A DNA stretch of 64,000 nucleotides from Clostridium sp. BNL1100 (GTDB taxonomy: Bacteria; Bacillota; Clostridia; Acetivibrionales; DSM-1351): contig NC_016791.1 in NCBI RefSeq assembly GCF_000244875.1, forward strand, positions 4,407,001-4,471,000, read 5' to 3'. This document shows positions 53,364-61,789 of the stretch, piece by piece. A program made the position numbers and the translations under genes. Within the stretch, counting starts at the first letter, position 1; every line of letters starts with the position of its first letter. Below the pieces are notes generated by a model, which saw only the letters and a program-made list of their open reading frames with translations, made no database searches and had not been told where the DNA came from.

Positions 53364-55187
53364 TTACACTGCACATGGTAATTTAACTGTTACCTCGGTA
53401 CCTTTCCCTATTTCACTGGAAATATTTATAGTACCGCCGTGTGCCTGAACAATTTCCTTGGCAATAGAAAGGCCTAACCCTGTGCCTCCCATATCTCTTG
53501 ACCTTGCCTTGTCTACCCTGTAGAACCTCTCGAACACTCTGGGTAAGGACTCACTTGGAATTCCTATCCCTGTATCCGTAACTTTTACATATATATCGTT
53601 ATAGATAATACCTACATAAACTGTTATTTCACCATGCTCAGAGGTATACTTGATTGAGTTGCTAATAAGGTTTACTATAACTTGTTCCAATCTGTCCTTA
53701 TCAGCACTTATTGCAGGAATATCTCCTATTACGTAGCTTTCAAGCTTTTGATGCTTTCTTTGTGCTTCAATTTGCAGTCTTTCTACAATAGCTTTTACAA
53801 TTGCGTCCAGAGACACACTTTCCATTTTCCAATTCATCTGCTGATTATCAAGTCTGGATAACTGAAGCAAATCCTTTACCAATCTGGTCATTCTATCAGC
53901 CTCGGAATCAATTACACTTAGAAAACGTTTTGATGTTTCCTGATCCTCCATAGCACCTTCCAAGAGTGTTTCGGTATAGCTTTTTATTGAAGTAATAGGA
54001 GTACGAAGTTCATGTGAAACATTTGCTACAAATTCTCGTCTCATACTATCAAGCTTTTGGTGTTCAGTATCATCGTGAAGTACTACTATAATACCTTCCG
54101 GTTTTTTATGGGTATCTGTAAATACAGCAAAATACACCTTTACATACATATCATTTAAAATAGTATCTGATTCCCTCACAGGTGATTCTTCAAAATAAAC
54201 TATATCTTCAATTCTGACATCCAGACCTACCTTAACGGCAAATTCTTTGAAAGGATTGTTTACCACGTCATTGCCAAGGAGCTTTCTTGCTGCCGGGTTA
54301 GCGTGAATAGCCATCCCCTTTAAGTCAAAGGCTATTACACCGTCAGCCATGTAGTTGAGTATCGTCTCAACCTTGTTCTTCTCACTTGAAATCTCGGACA
54401 ATGTCTTCTTAAGCTCAGATGCCATATAGTTGAAGGTTCTTGTCAGGTTTCCTATTTCGTCTTCCGATTTAACTGCCAGCTGTTCGCCAAAATCGCCTTC
54501 AGCAACTTTTTCAGCCTTATGCATAACACTTATTATCGGAGATGTAATAGTCTTTGAAAGCATGTATCCCAGAAACAATGACAAAAAAACTGCTATAAGA
54601 GCACTGGTAAGTATCAGGTAGTTAAATTTCTCCAATATTGGCAGCCATGCTTCTTCCTGATACGTAAAGTAAAAAATCAAATTATCTTGAGGCTGTTTAA
54701 TATATTCAAAATACTTACCGTTAGCACCTTTAATTAAACGCTCGTTTTTCTGGGGTTGGTTACCTGCCCAGATAGACATGAGACTTTCACTGGTTTTAAT
54801 ATTATTTGCAAACTCCTCAGAATCATCCGTATAACCCTTTTCAGACGAATAAAGGATTCCGCCTGTAGAAGTCTGTATCTTTGTTAAGTCAATTATTGTC
54901 ATTCCGAGGTATGAGGAATTTGCCCCGAAGAACAGGGCATCCCCACCTTCAGTAAAATAATCCGAAAGTTTTTGATTGGATTCCGGAACTCCGCCTCTTA
55001 CATCTATCCAGTTTTTATACCCTGTCTCTATACTGTTTGCAAAGCTGTCATAATATATATTCTGAAGCCCGGTATTAATAACCACATATACTACGGAAAC
55101 CAGAATAATACACATTGAAATGAAAATGTAAACAAGCTTCCACTGCAGACTGCTGAGAAGCCTAAAAAACCCTTTCCAAAATTTCAT
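53364..55187 (-). CDS. walK: cell-wall sensor histidine kinase WalK
   Basis: A 607-residue kinase with helix 1 (about 15-37), an extracellular sensor of about 150 residues, helix 2 (about 190-210), HAMP (about 212-265), PAS (about 275-370) and HisKA with FVANVSHELRTPITS, then the HATPase (NLISNSIKYT, TDTGIGIP, GGTGLGLS). The order and length fit WalK, the kinase of the essential WalRK wall-homeostasis system. It follows walR by 35 bases. Confidence 0.93.
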   Translation of the reverse strand: MKFWKGFFRLLSSLQWKLVYIFISMCIILVSVVYVVINTGLQNIYYDSFANSIETGYKNWIDVRGGVPESNQKLSDYFTEGGDALFFGANSSYLGMTIIDLTKIQTSTGGILYSSEKGYTDDSEEFANNIKTSESLMSIWAGNQPQKNERLIKGANGKYFEYIKQPQDNLIFYFTYQEEAWLPILEKFNYLILTSALIAVFLSLFLGYMLSKTITSPIISVMHKAEKVAEGDFGEQLAVKSEDEIGNLTRTFNYMASELKKTLSEISSEKNKVETILNYMADGVIAFDLKGMAIHANPAARKLLGNDVVNNPFKEFAVKVGLDVRIEDIVYFEESPVRESDTILNDMYVKVYFAVFTDTHKKPEGIIVVLHDDTEHQKLDSMRREFVANVSHELRTPITSIKSYTETLLEGAMEDQETSKRFLSVIDSEADRMTRLVKDLLQLSRLDNQQMNWKMESVSLDAIVKAIVERLQIEAQRKHQKLESYVIGDIPAISADKDRLEQVIVNLISNSIKYTSEHGEITVYVGIIYNDIYVKVTDTGIGIPSESLPRVFERFYRVDKARSRDMGGTGLGLSIAKEIVQAHGGTINISSEIGKGTEVTVKLPCAV

Positions 55188-55222
55188 GTTAACTCCTACA
55201 TATTACATTTAGCTAAATTAAA

Positions 55223-55921
55223 CTAAATTTTATTGAAATAGTATCCGACTCCTCTTTTAGTAACAATGTACTGTGGATTTGCAGGATCCTGCTCGAGTTT
55301 TTCCCTTACTCTTCTGACTGTAACGTCAACAGTTCTTACATCCCCGTAGTATTCATAGCCCCAAACCTTTTCCAGAAGAGTTTCTCTTGAAAAAATGGTT
55401 CCTTGCTGCGCTGCGAGGAATTTTACCAGTTCAAACTCACGGAGAGTAAGCTCTATGGTTTCTTCTCCCCTCTTAATTTCATACCTGTCTATATCAATAG
55501 TTAAATCTCCATACTTGTTTATGTGTGAATTAGTATCCTCACCTGACTGCTCACCGGGTATCAGCCTTCTGAGGTTTGCCTTAACCCGTGCCATAAGTTC
55601 TCTTGGGCTAAATGGCTTTGTTATATAATCATCTGCTCCCAGCTCAAGACCCAGAACTTTGTCCACTTCCTCTTCCTTTGCAGTCAGCATAAGAATAGGT
55701 GTTGAAATAGATTGTCTTAATTTTCTGCATACAGTGAACCCATCCATTTTCGGAAGCATTATATCCAGCAAAATGAGATCCGGATTCTGGGAAAGTGCGA
55801 GGTTAACTGCTTCCTCCCCGTCATAAGCCTCTATTGTATCATAGCCTTCCTTCTTTAGGTTGAATTTCAATATGTCGACAATATTTTTCTCATCGTCTAC
55901 AATTAAGATCTTTTTGCTCAA
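55223..55921 (-). CDS. walR: response regulator WalR
   Basis: A 232-residue OmpR-type regulator. The receiver has ILIVDDEKN, the phospho-Asp in [13 protein letters not shown], and the [18 protein letters not shown] end. The winged-helix domain has [17 protein letters not shown] and [20 protein letters not shown]. The start is TTG at 55921, since AGGGGTG lies about 5 bases upstream and [11 protein letters not shown] aligns with the family; earlier codons overlap that site. It opens the wal operon. Confidence 0.94.
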   Translation of the reverse strand: MSKKILIVDDEKNIVDILKFNLKKEGYDTIEAYDGEEAVNLALSQNPDLILLDIMLPKMDGFTVCRKLRQSISTPILMLTAKEEEVDKVLGLELGADDYITKPFSPRELMARVKANLRRLIPGEQSGEDTNSHINKYGDLTIDIDRYEIKRGEETIELTLREFELVKFLAAQQGTIFSRETLLEKVWGYEYYGDVRTVDVTVRRVREKLEQDPANPQYIVTKRGVGYYFNKI

Positions 55922-55974
55922 AATGACACCCCTAATCAAATTTTTTATGTATTTCTACACTCAAACCTACATGA

Positions 55975-55983
55975 ATTATACCA
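55975..55983 (-). promoter_or_regulatory. extended -10 element upstream of walR
   Basis: Minus-strand TGGTATAAT, about 50 bases before the walR start. No clear -35 hexamer is visible, which extended -10 promoters tolerate. Confidence 0.55.
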
Positions 55984-56042
55984 TTAATTATACGTAATTA
56001 AAAATTAATATTTTGGTAATAGTGCTTTTTATGTAAAATTGA

Positions 56043-56065
56043 AGGAGTATAAATAATATACTCCT
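56043..56065 (-). terminator. hairpin downstream of the TolC-like operon
   Basis: AGGAGTATA / TATACTCCT with a 5-base loop, followed on the minus strand by TTCAATTTT. The T run is poor, so termination is likely but not certain. Confidence 0.5.
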
Positions 56066-56133
56066 GTAACTTAGACGTAATCTTTCTGAAAAAGTTCCGG
56101 TGGTTTTTAATCTTTATTTTGGTAGAAATTAAG

Positions 56134-57228
56134 TTATTTCTGGAATTTTTCTGATGCAAGGTAATAATCAAGTTTAGCCTGCTTATATGCTATAACTGAA
56201 TCCTCATATTTCTGGATTGAATCATTATATGTAACAATATATATATATCCATTATTATATTGAACCTTTGCAGCATTCATCTGCTTTTGATTAAGATTTA
56301 ACTCCATTTTTTTAATGTCAATATCATCTCTTAAATTTAAAAGCTCATTATATTCTGTCAAAACATTATTTTCTTCATCTAGTAAGAGCTTGTTGTAATC
56401 ATATTCCGCAATTAGTAATTTATCCTCAGCTTCTTCCAAACCATCCGGAATTATCTGTGTGGAGCTGAAATTTATTATTTTATATTCTATTTTTGCTTCG
56501 TTCCAGTCATTAAGTGCTTTTAATATTGATGATCTTTTTACTACTCTGTCATTTAAAATCTTATTTGTGTTTAACTTATCAACCTCATAAAATGGGACAT
56601 CTTGCTTTACTAAATTTATCTTACTAGATAACGGTCTGCCAAGTAATGAATTCAAATCTATAGTCAAACTATTCAAATCTCTCTCTACCAAATCCTTTTG
56701 TTGTTCTGCTTTTTTTAATGCAACTTCTGTTTCTTCAACAACAGACTTTAATTCCCCGCCAGCTGCAACCCGTACTTTGAGAATTTTCAACTTGTTGTTA
56801 AGTCTGCTTATGGCATTTATCTCGCTCTGCATCTTTTCCACTGTAAATAGATACTCAAAATATGCTTTTGTAATATCAAGCTTCAAAGATGATATTTTTT
56901 CGTTTTTCTGTAGCTGTATTACTGCTAAGGCATCATTCTTTTGAGCAGGAATTAATTCCTTAACTTTTTTTACTTCCGCTCTTTGAGTATCAGTATTCCA
57001 TGATTCGTCGGTTATTTCAGCTTTTCTTTTTGCGTAATCAAGCCTTTTTTGAGCATTTAATATTTGATTATCTATAAGTTTCACCGAATTATTCTCTAAA
57101 GCCACCTCCTGAGCCTGTCCTAAAGTAATCTGTTTATCTAGAGGTACAGCACCAACCGTGTATGACAAGGTTATCAGTATTGATATAACTATGGTAATTG
57201 CTGCTATAGAATTTATTATTTTCTTCAT
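56134..57228 (-). CDS. TolC family-like exported coiled-coil protein (second of a pair)
   Basis: A 364-residue protein with a signal-type N-terminus (IINSIAAITIVISILITLSY). The rest is almost all helix with TolC-like parts: QITLGQAQEVALENN, then KLKILKVRVAAGGELKSVVE and the repeated KAEQQKDLVERDLNSLTIDL and LLGRPL. Typical TolC channels are 420-490 long and sit in an outer membrane. Here there should be none. It may act as a wall-spanning adaptor of an exporter or as a surface-layer protein. It follows the first by 30 bases. Confidence 0.7.
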   Translation of the reverse strand: MKKIINSIAAITIVISILITLSYTVGAVPLDKQITLGQAQEVALENNSVKLIDNQILNAQKRLDYAKRKAEITDESWNTDTQRAEVKKVKELIPAQKNDALAVIQLQKNEKISSLKLDITKAYFEYLFTVEKMQSEINAISRLNNKLKILKVRVAAGGELKSVVEETEVALKKAEQQKDLVERDLNSLTIDLNSLLGRPLSSKINLVKQDVPFYEVDKLNTNKILNDRVVKRSSILKALNDWNEAKIEYKIINFSSTQIIPDGLEEAEDKLLIAEYDYNKLLLDEENNVLTEYNELLNLRDDIDIKKMELNLNQKQMNAAKVQYNNGYIYIVTYNDSIQKYEDSVIAYKQAKLDYYLASEKFQK

Positions 57229-57258
57229 ACTTATTCTCCTTTTTTGATATTAAATCTT

Positions 57259-58494
57259 TTAAACTCCGCAGGCAGTATTTAAAGCATTTATTTCATAGGT
57301 GAGGTCACGTACGGCCTTCTCATAGTTAATCCTGCTCGTCTCACAACTAAGCCTTGAATAATCCAATGAAGTACTACTTATCTGGCCTGCCTGATACTGA
57401 ATCTTTGCTTTGTCATAGTTTTTTTTACTTTCGTTGTATTTCCTTGTTTCAATATCAACACCCTTTTTGTTGTGTAAAATTTTGGCATAAGTACTATCTA
57501 TATCTTTCCGTACATATCCTTCCTGTGTCTTTATTTCATTATCAAACTCACCAATACTTAGCACCGTTTCCTTAAGGGACAATTGTAAATCTTCGTTTTG
57601 GGGTACATAAGTCAAATAATGATTAATTACCGGTATACGCGTCTGAGCAGCAAGTTTATTCATTTTGGGTAATGCTATTTCTTTCCTATTAAGTAATGCA
57701 TTTTTTAGGCTGATATCGTAAGAGGGTATATACAATTCTTTTTGCGATATTTTGTAAGGCTTGATTTCTATAACTGTATTTAGCTTCAATCCAAGATTTT
57801 TTTTCAAGTTCAATTCAAGATTTTCTTTTGTTCGTTTCTGTTTGTTTAACTCCATTTTTTTAATTTGAAAATTCATACGGGATCTTTCAAAATCCAGTTC
57901 CGAAACAGTTCCAGTTTTAAATTTCTGTTCAACTCCACATAATTCTCGTTCCATAACCTTGAGATACTCTTCAGATAAAGCAATAGAATCATTTATGTAA
58001 AGTAAATTGTCATATAGTTGTCTCACCCCATCAATTAATCCTTTTCTCAGATTCTCGCCATTTATCTTTAATTGCATCATTTGTAACCAAACATCGCAGT
58101 TTGGAAATTCGTCAGGGTTTATCACAGGTTTTAAGCTCTTATTTTCGAATATTTCAGAGTCCTTAAATACTGCATAGTACATTACCAACTCTCCCTGTTC
58201 ATATGACTGAAGGAACTGGCCGCTCATCATCTTATCATATAGCCTATTGAACTCTGTTTTCATATCATACTTATCTATTTTGCGTGTCTCTTCTTTTGCA
58301 CCATAAAGCTTTGTAAGTTTATATAGACTTTTTTCAATTTTTTCGAATTGGTTTGTGGCTAAAATAGCATTTTCGTATGCAGTTTCCAAACTTATTGTCG
58401 TAACTTTCTCCTGTGTGATAGCTGAGCAAGGTACTATTGACTGCATTAAAATAAAGGTTAACAGTACTAGCCCCCAAATCTTTTTTACTACCAT
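57259..58494 (-). CDS. TolC family-like exported coiled-coil protein (first of a pair)
   Basis: A 411-residue protein with a signal peptide (KIWGLVLLTFILMQSIVPCS), then helical repeats: ISLETAYENAILATNQFEKI (the family LxxAxxxAL-type start), EEYLKVMERELCGVEQKFKT, GTVSELDFERSRMNFQIKKM and a second copy with YDKAKIQYQAGQISSTSLDY. These 'GxxSxLD' helix turns are typical of TolC proteins. The two genes form one operon, upstream of which lies an SLH protein with a terminator. No membrane-fusion protein or inner pump gene adjoins. Confidence 0.72.
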   Translation of the reverse strand: MVVKKIWGLVLLTFILMQSIVPCSAITQEKVTTISLETAYENAILATNQFEKIEKSLYKLTKLYGAKEETRKIDKYDMKTEFNRLYDKMMSGQFLQSYEQGELVMYYAVFKDSEIFENKSLKPVINPDEFPNCDVWLQMMQLKINGENLRKGLIDGVRQLYDNLLYINDSIALSEEYLKVMERELCGVEQKFKTGTVSELDFERSRMNFQIKKMELNKQKRTKENLELNLKKNLGLKLNTVIEIKPYKISQKELYIPSYDISLKNALLNRKEIALPKMNKLAAQTRIPVINHYLTYVPQNEDLQLSLKETVLSIGEFDNEIKTQEGYVRKDIDSTYAKILHNKKGVDIETRKYNESKKNYDKAKIQYQAGQISSTSLDYSRLSCETSRINYEKAVRDLTYEINALNTACGV

Positions 58495-58534
58495 GCTGTT
58501 CCTCCTCTTTGATAATTTTTATCTATTATATTCT

Positions 58535-58558
58535 AAAAAAGACACTCAAAGAGTGTCC
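58535..58558. terminator. bidirectional terminator after the SLH gene
   Basis: GGACACTC and GAGTGTC pair around TTT, followed by TTTTTT on the minus strand and by CTTTTT on the plus strand. Confidence 0.88.
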
Positions 58559-58579
58559 TTTTTACCTGGCAAGCAAACT

Positions 58580-60850
58580 TTATTCTCCAATTACAATTGC
58601 TGTATTGATTTGGTCACCTGAGTACGTCTCTCCTGTGATGTCTTTTATTTCATTATATCTTAAATAAAACTGTTTAGAGAAATCAATCTTATCAAACCGC
58701 AATACAATTGTATTAGTATCAATATAGGTTATTGCCAAAGGCATTTTATTTGCGTTGTCATCGCCTATCGTCTGAATGTAATAATTACTTGTTAATATGT
58801 TAGGTACATCCAGAGCAATGTCCTTGTTCAAAGTTATTTTAATTGTATCCTTTGCTATAAAAGCAGCTTTTACAATCTCTGGCTTTGTTTTTACTACATT
58901 GTTGGCGATATATGTATATTCCAACGGAGCAGTCAAAGCTGTTCCTGTATAGTCCTGCAAAGTGTTCAATATCCTTACTTTATACATATATCCTGCTGTC
59001 ATAGGCTTGTTATATGCAAAATACAGTTTTACTGTATTAGGGAAATCATTAGTGTATACCGCCTTTACCGGGCTGATATTGTACGAAGTATTGTTAAGGC
59101 AAAGAACAGAATAATTTCCTATATCCTCAGCTGTCTTAGGATTCAATTTCCTATCAAAAGAAATTGAAATACTATTTAAGTCTATAGGTATGATAGAAGC
59201 AATCTTCATATCACTTATAGCCTTATCCGTAGGATTGAAAGAATATGATTGCTCTTCTATTTTATTTTGCTTGGTTGCATCACTTATACTGTTTATCATC
59301 AGTCCATATGCTTTTTTTATATCAAAAGTACCCGCAATTGTTAAAACAACTGCGCAGTCTGTACCATACGTATTATTGGTAGTAGTAGCCTTTATAATCT
59401 GTATAGGTGTGCCTATGGTCAATTCTGTTATGTAGTAGCTGAAAACCTGCTCAGCAGTCACCTTATTTATCGGTTTATTAAAATCCAACTGTATTGACTT
59501 GTTATTTAAAGGAGTTAATCCAACCAGCTTAAATGCCTCTGTAGCAATAGACTTTGCAATGAAATTCATCTGGTCTCCTGCTTCTTGTCCGAGATAAGTT
59601 CCATATGCACTAATGAGAGAACCCTTTATTCTAACCGTATATTCTACATCCTGACTGAAGGTAAAATTCTTAACCCTTATTATTACAGCATCAGACTTGC
59701 CATCCATAACCTTAACAGAGATATTATTCTTATTTCCTTCAATTAATGTCTCGTCTGATTTTAAAATTGAGTAACATTCCGGCTGCTCCGCATTAATATT
59801 TATAGGATGAGTAAAATATATAGCAAGGTCACTGGCTGATAATTGCTCAATCTTGCTGATTTTAAATAAATCAGATTTAACCGCCTTGTTTTCAAACCCT
59901 ATGAATTTACTTTTTATTTCTTTTACATAATTATTATCTTCATCTATCAAATTTGATATTTTTATTACATACTCAAGATCTGCCTTTTGATAATCGGTCT
60001 TTATCCTGATTTCTTTATCTGTCTGTGATATTATCTTTGTCGAAAGTACTGTCCATTTCAAATTTTCATATACAGATATATCTGTATCCTTTAATTGCTT
60101 TACCGGTTCATTCAGTTCAATTTTAATCCATTGACTCCCCTGTACAGACACCTTGGATATTTCAACAGGTAACTTATCATCTGACAGTCCAGCATCTGCT
60201 ACGACTTTTGGTTCTAGCTGCCCCTCATTTATAAGCTTTTTAAGCAATGTATTATCTGTATCTTTTACTTTAAGCGTTAATGCAGTATACATAGTATCTA
60301 CAACTTCTGCTCTTGTATAATTAACATTGTCTTGTGTTTTTCCGTTATAGTCACCACCTGTTACCAAGCCTATGTCATAAGCCTTTTGATATACACTGTT
60401 CCAGTTAAAATCATCGCTAGTATACCCAAGAGCTTTCATCGTCATAGTTAAGAAGGCTTTTTCAGTTACATTCGAATTCGGACCAAATTTATTATTGCCT
60501 ATTCCACTAATAACATCATTTTCTCTACAGAACCCAACATATGCTGCAAACCAGTCAGTAGCCTTTATATCATGAAATCCTGTATTTATGTATTGACTAT
60601 TTTTATCTGCTACCTCCTTGGTCTTACCCATTAGCTTTACAATAAAAGTAGCAGCCTCGCTTCTTTTTAAATTCGAATCCAGGCTATAATTTCCTTTACC
60701 GTCACCAGCCAGCATTCCGAGCTTGTTTAATGTCTGAGCTTTAGTAGTAACATCGGTAACTATATCGGTTTCAGCTGCAAAAGTCATTGATACGGATACT
60801 GTAAGTATACATATTGTCAAAATCATCGCTAATATTCTTCTTTTGTTCAT
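58580..60850 (-). CDS. S-layer homology (SLH) domain surface protein
   Basis: A 756-residue exported protein. A signal peptide (about 1-26, ending TFA) precedes three SLH repeats (about 30-210: LNKLGMLAGDGKGNYSLDSN, FHDIKATDWFAAYVGFCREN and GIGNNKFGPNSNVTEKAFLT). The rest consists of about five Ig-like modules of about 100 residues with repeated motifs such as IRIKTDYQKADLEYVIKISN and YMYKVRILNTLQDYTGTAL. SLH domains bind pyruvylated wall polymer. Its relatives in this group are S-layer or scaffold proteins. AGGAGG precedes the ATG. Confidence 0.9.
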   Translation of the reverse strand: MNKRRILAMILTICILTVSVSMTFAAETDIVTDVTTKAQTLNKLGMLAGDGKGNYSLDSNLKRSEAATFIVKLMGKTKEVADKNSQYINTGFHDIKATDWFAAYVGFCRENDVISGIGNNKFGPNSNVTEKAFLTMTMKALGYTSDDFNWNSVYQKAYDIGLVTGGDYNGKTQDNVNYTRAEVVDTMYTALTLKVKDTDNTLLKKLINEGQLEPKVVADAGLSDDKLPVEISKVSVQGSQWIKIELNEPVKQLKDTDISVYENLKWTVLSTKIISQTDKEIRIKTDYQKADLEYVIKISNLIDEDNNYVKEIKSKFIGFENKAVKSDLFKISKIEQLSASDLAIYFTHPININAEQPECYSILKSDETLIEGNKNNISVKVMDGKSDAVIIRVKNFTFSQDVEYTVRIKGSLISAYGTYLGQEAGDQMNFIAKSIATEAFKLVGLTPLNNKSIQLDFNKPINKVTAEQVFSYYITELTIGTPIQIIKATTTNNTYGTDCAVVLTIAGTFDIKKAYGLMINSISDATKQNKIEEQSYSFNPTDKAISDMKIASIIPIDLNSISISFDRKLNPKTAEDIGNYSVLCLNNTSYNISPVKAVYTNDFPNTVKLYFAYNKPMTAGYMYKVRILNTLQDYTGTALTAPLEYTYIANNVVKTKPEIVKAAFIAKDTIKITLNKDIALDVPNILTSNYYIQTIGDDNANKMPLAITYIDTNTIVLRFDKIDFSKQFYLRYNEIKDITGETYSGDQINTAIVIGE

Positions 60851-60902
60851 TGTTCCCTCCTCATATGACTATACGCAAAAATTCCCTTAATGTCTAAATA
60901 AT

Positions 60903-60931
60903 ATCATATAAATGGGATATATTACATACAA
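60903..60931 (-). promoter_or_regulatory. candidate promoter of the SLH gene
   Basis: Minus-strand TTGTAT, 17 bases, TATGAT, about 50 bases upstream of the start codon. Confidence 0.5.
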
Positions 60932-61019
60932 TTTTGTTACTTTTATCTTACAAATGTATATCAAGTAGAAGATTATTCTTACTTACATGACAAGTTATTG
61001 AACTATTTTCCTAGTCAGA

Positions 61020-61735
61020 GACCGCCCACTTATTGGGTAGCTTGCACTAGCCCTATATGGGCATGCTACTTACTTAAGCCTTAAGGCTTATTGAATAGTT
61101 CGCCAACCGCATTTATTTACTGGCTACCGCTAAAGCGGTCGGCTACGTGCTCTTCTTTTCTTGTATCCGTAAACGGATCCACGTACTCTATCAAACTTAA
61201 CTGGTCGTTTGCTATGTCTGCTTGCAACTGATTTCTAATATATTCTTCTATTTTTTTCGCATTCTTGCCAACGGTATCAATATAGTATCCTCTAAGCCAA
61301 AAGTGTCTGTTAACATATTTATATTTAAGATTAGCATATTTATCGAATATCATTAAAGAACTTTTGACTTTTAAATATCCCATTATTTCTGATACACTAT
61401 ATTTGTATCCTAACAAGCATATGTATGTGGTCCTTACAACACTCCACTTCTATAATTTCGATACCTATCCTTTCGCACAGTTCTCTCAGCATCTTACCTA
61501 TATTCTGTTTTATTTTACTAATATAATTTGTCGTCTATATTTTGCTGTAAACACTAAATGATATTTATATTCCCATGTCGTATATGCTAAATTATTCTTG
61601 TCCATTGTGGCCCCTCCTATGTTTTTTTAATGTTGTTGGCGAACCTACACTATTCTAACATCCGAGGTTTTATTTTTCCTACTTGAAGCTAAAGCCTTAT
61701 GTCTGACCCCGGCTTAGCCGGGGGTTTATTGTTAT
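61020..61735 (-). mobile_element. decayed IS200/IS605-type element
   Basis: The transposase remnant is framed by subterminal hairpins of the IS200/IS605 kind: TAAGCCTTAAGGCTTA at 61075-61090, GCCCTATATGGGC at 61050-61062 and CCCCGGC-TTA-GCCGGGG at 61707-61723. A 10-bp inverted pair GTTCGCCAAC (61098-61107) and GTTGGCGAAC (61635-61644) lies just outside the gene. Outer edges are estimates. It sits between two large surface-protein genes. Confidence 0.7.
61117..61605 (-). pseudogene. IS200-family transposase TnpA, frameshifted
   Basis: Reading from ATG 61605 gives MDKNNLAYTTWEYKYHLVFT then AKYRRQII, after which one base is lost and stops appear. A second frame resumes at GKMLRELCERIGIEIIEVEC with CKDHIHMLVRI, the HUH metal motif. 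A second shift (probably five bases lost) follows, and the last frame gives KYSVSEIMGYLKVKSSLMIF to HFWLRGYYIDTVGKNAKKIE. Three frames mean a dead enzyme. GGAGG still precedes the start. Full IS200 transposases have about 150 residues, in line with this length. Confidence 0.88.
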
Positions 61736-61740
61736 AGATA

Positions 61741-61773
61741 AAAAACCCGCGGGAAAATTCCCACGGGTTTTTT
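61741..61773. terminator. bidirectional terminator after the S-layer-like gene
   Basis: AAACCCGCGGGAA and TTCCCACGGGTTT pair with one mismatch. T runs flank both sides. It closes the gene ending at 61790 on the minus strand. Confidence 0.92.
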
Positions 61774-61789
61774 TACTCTTTAAAGAGTC

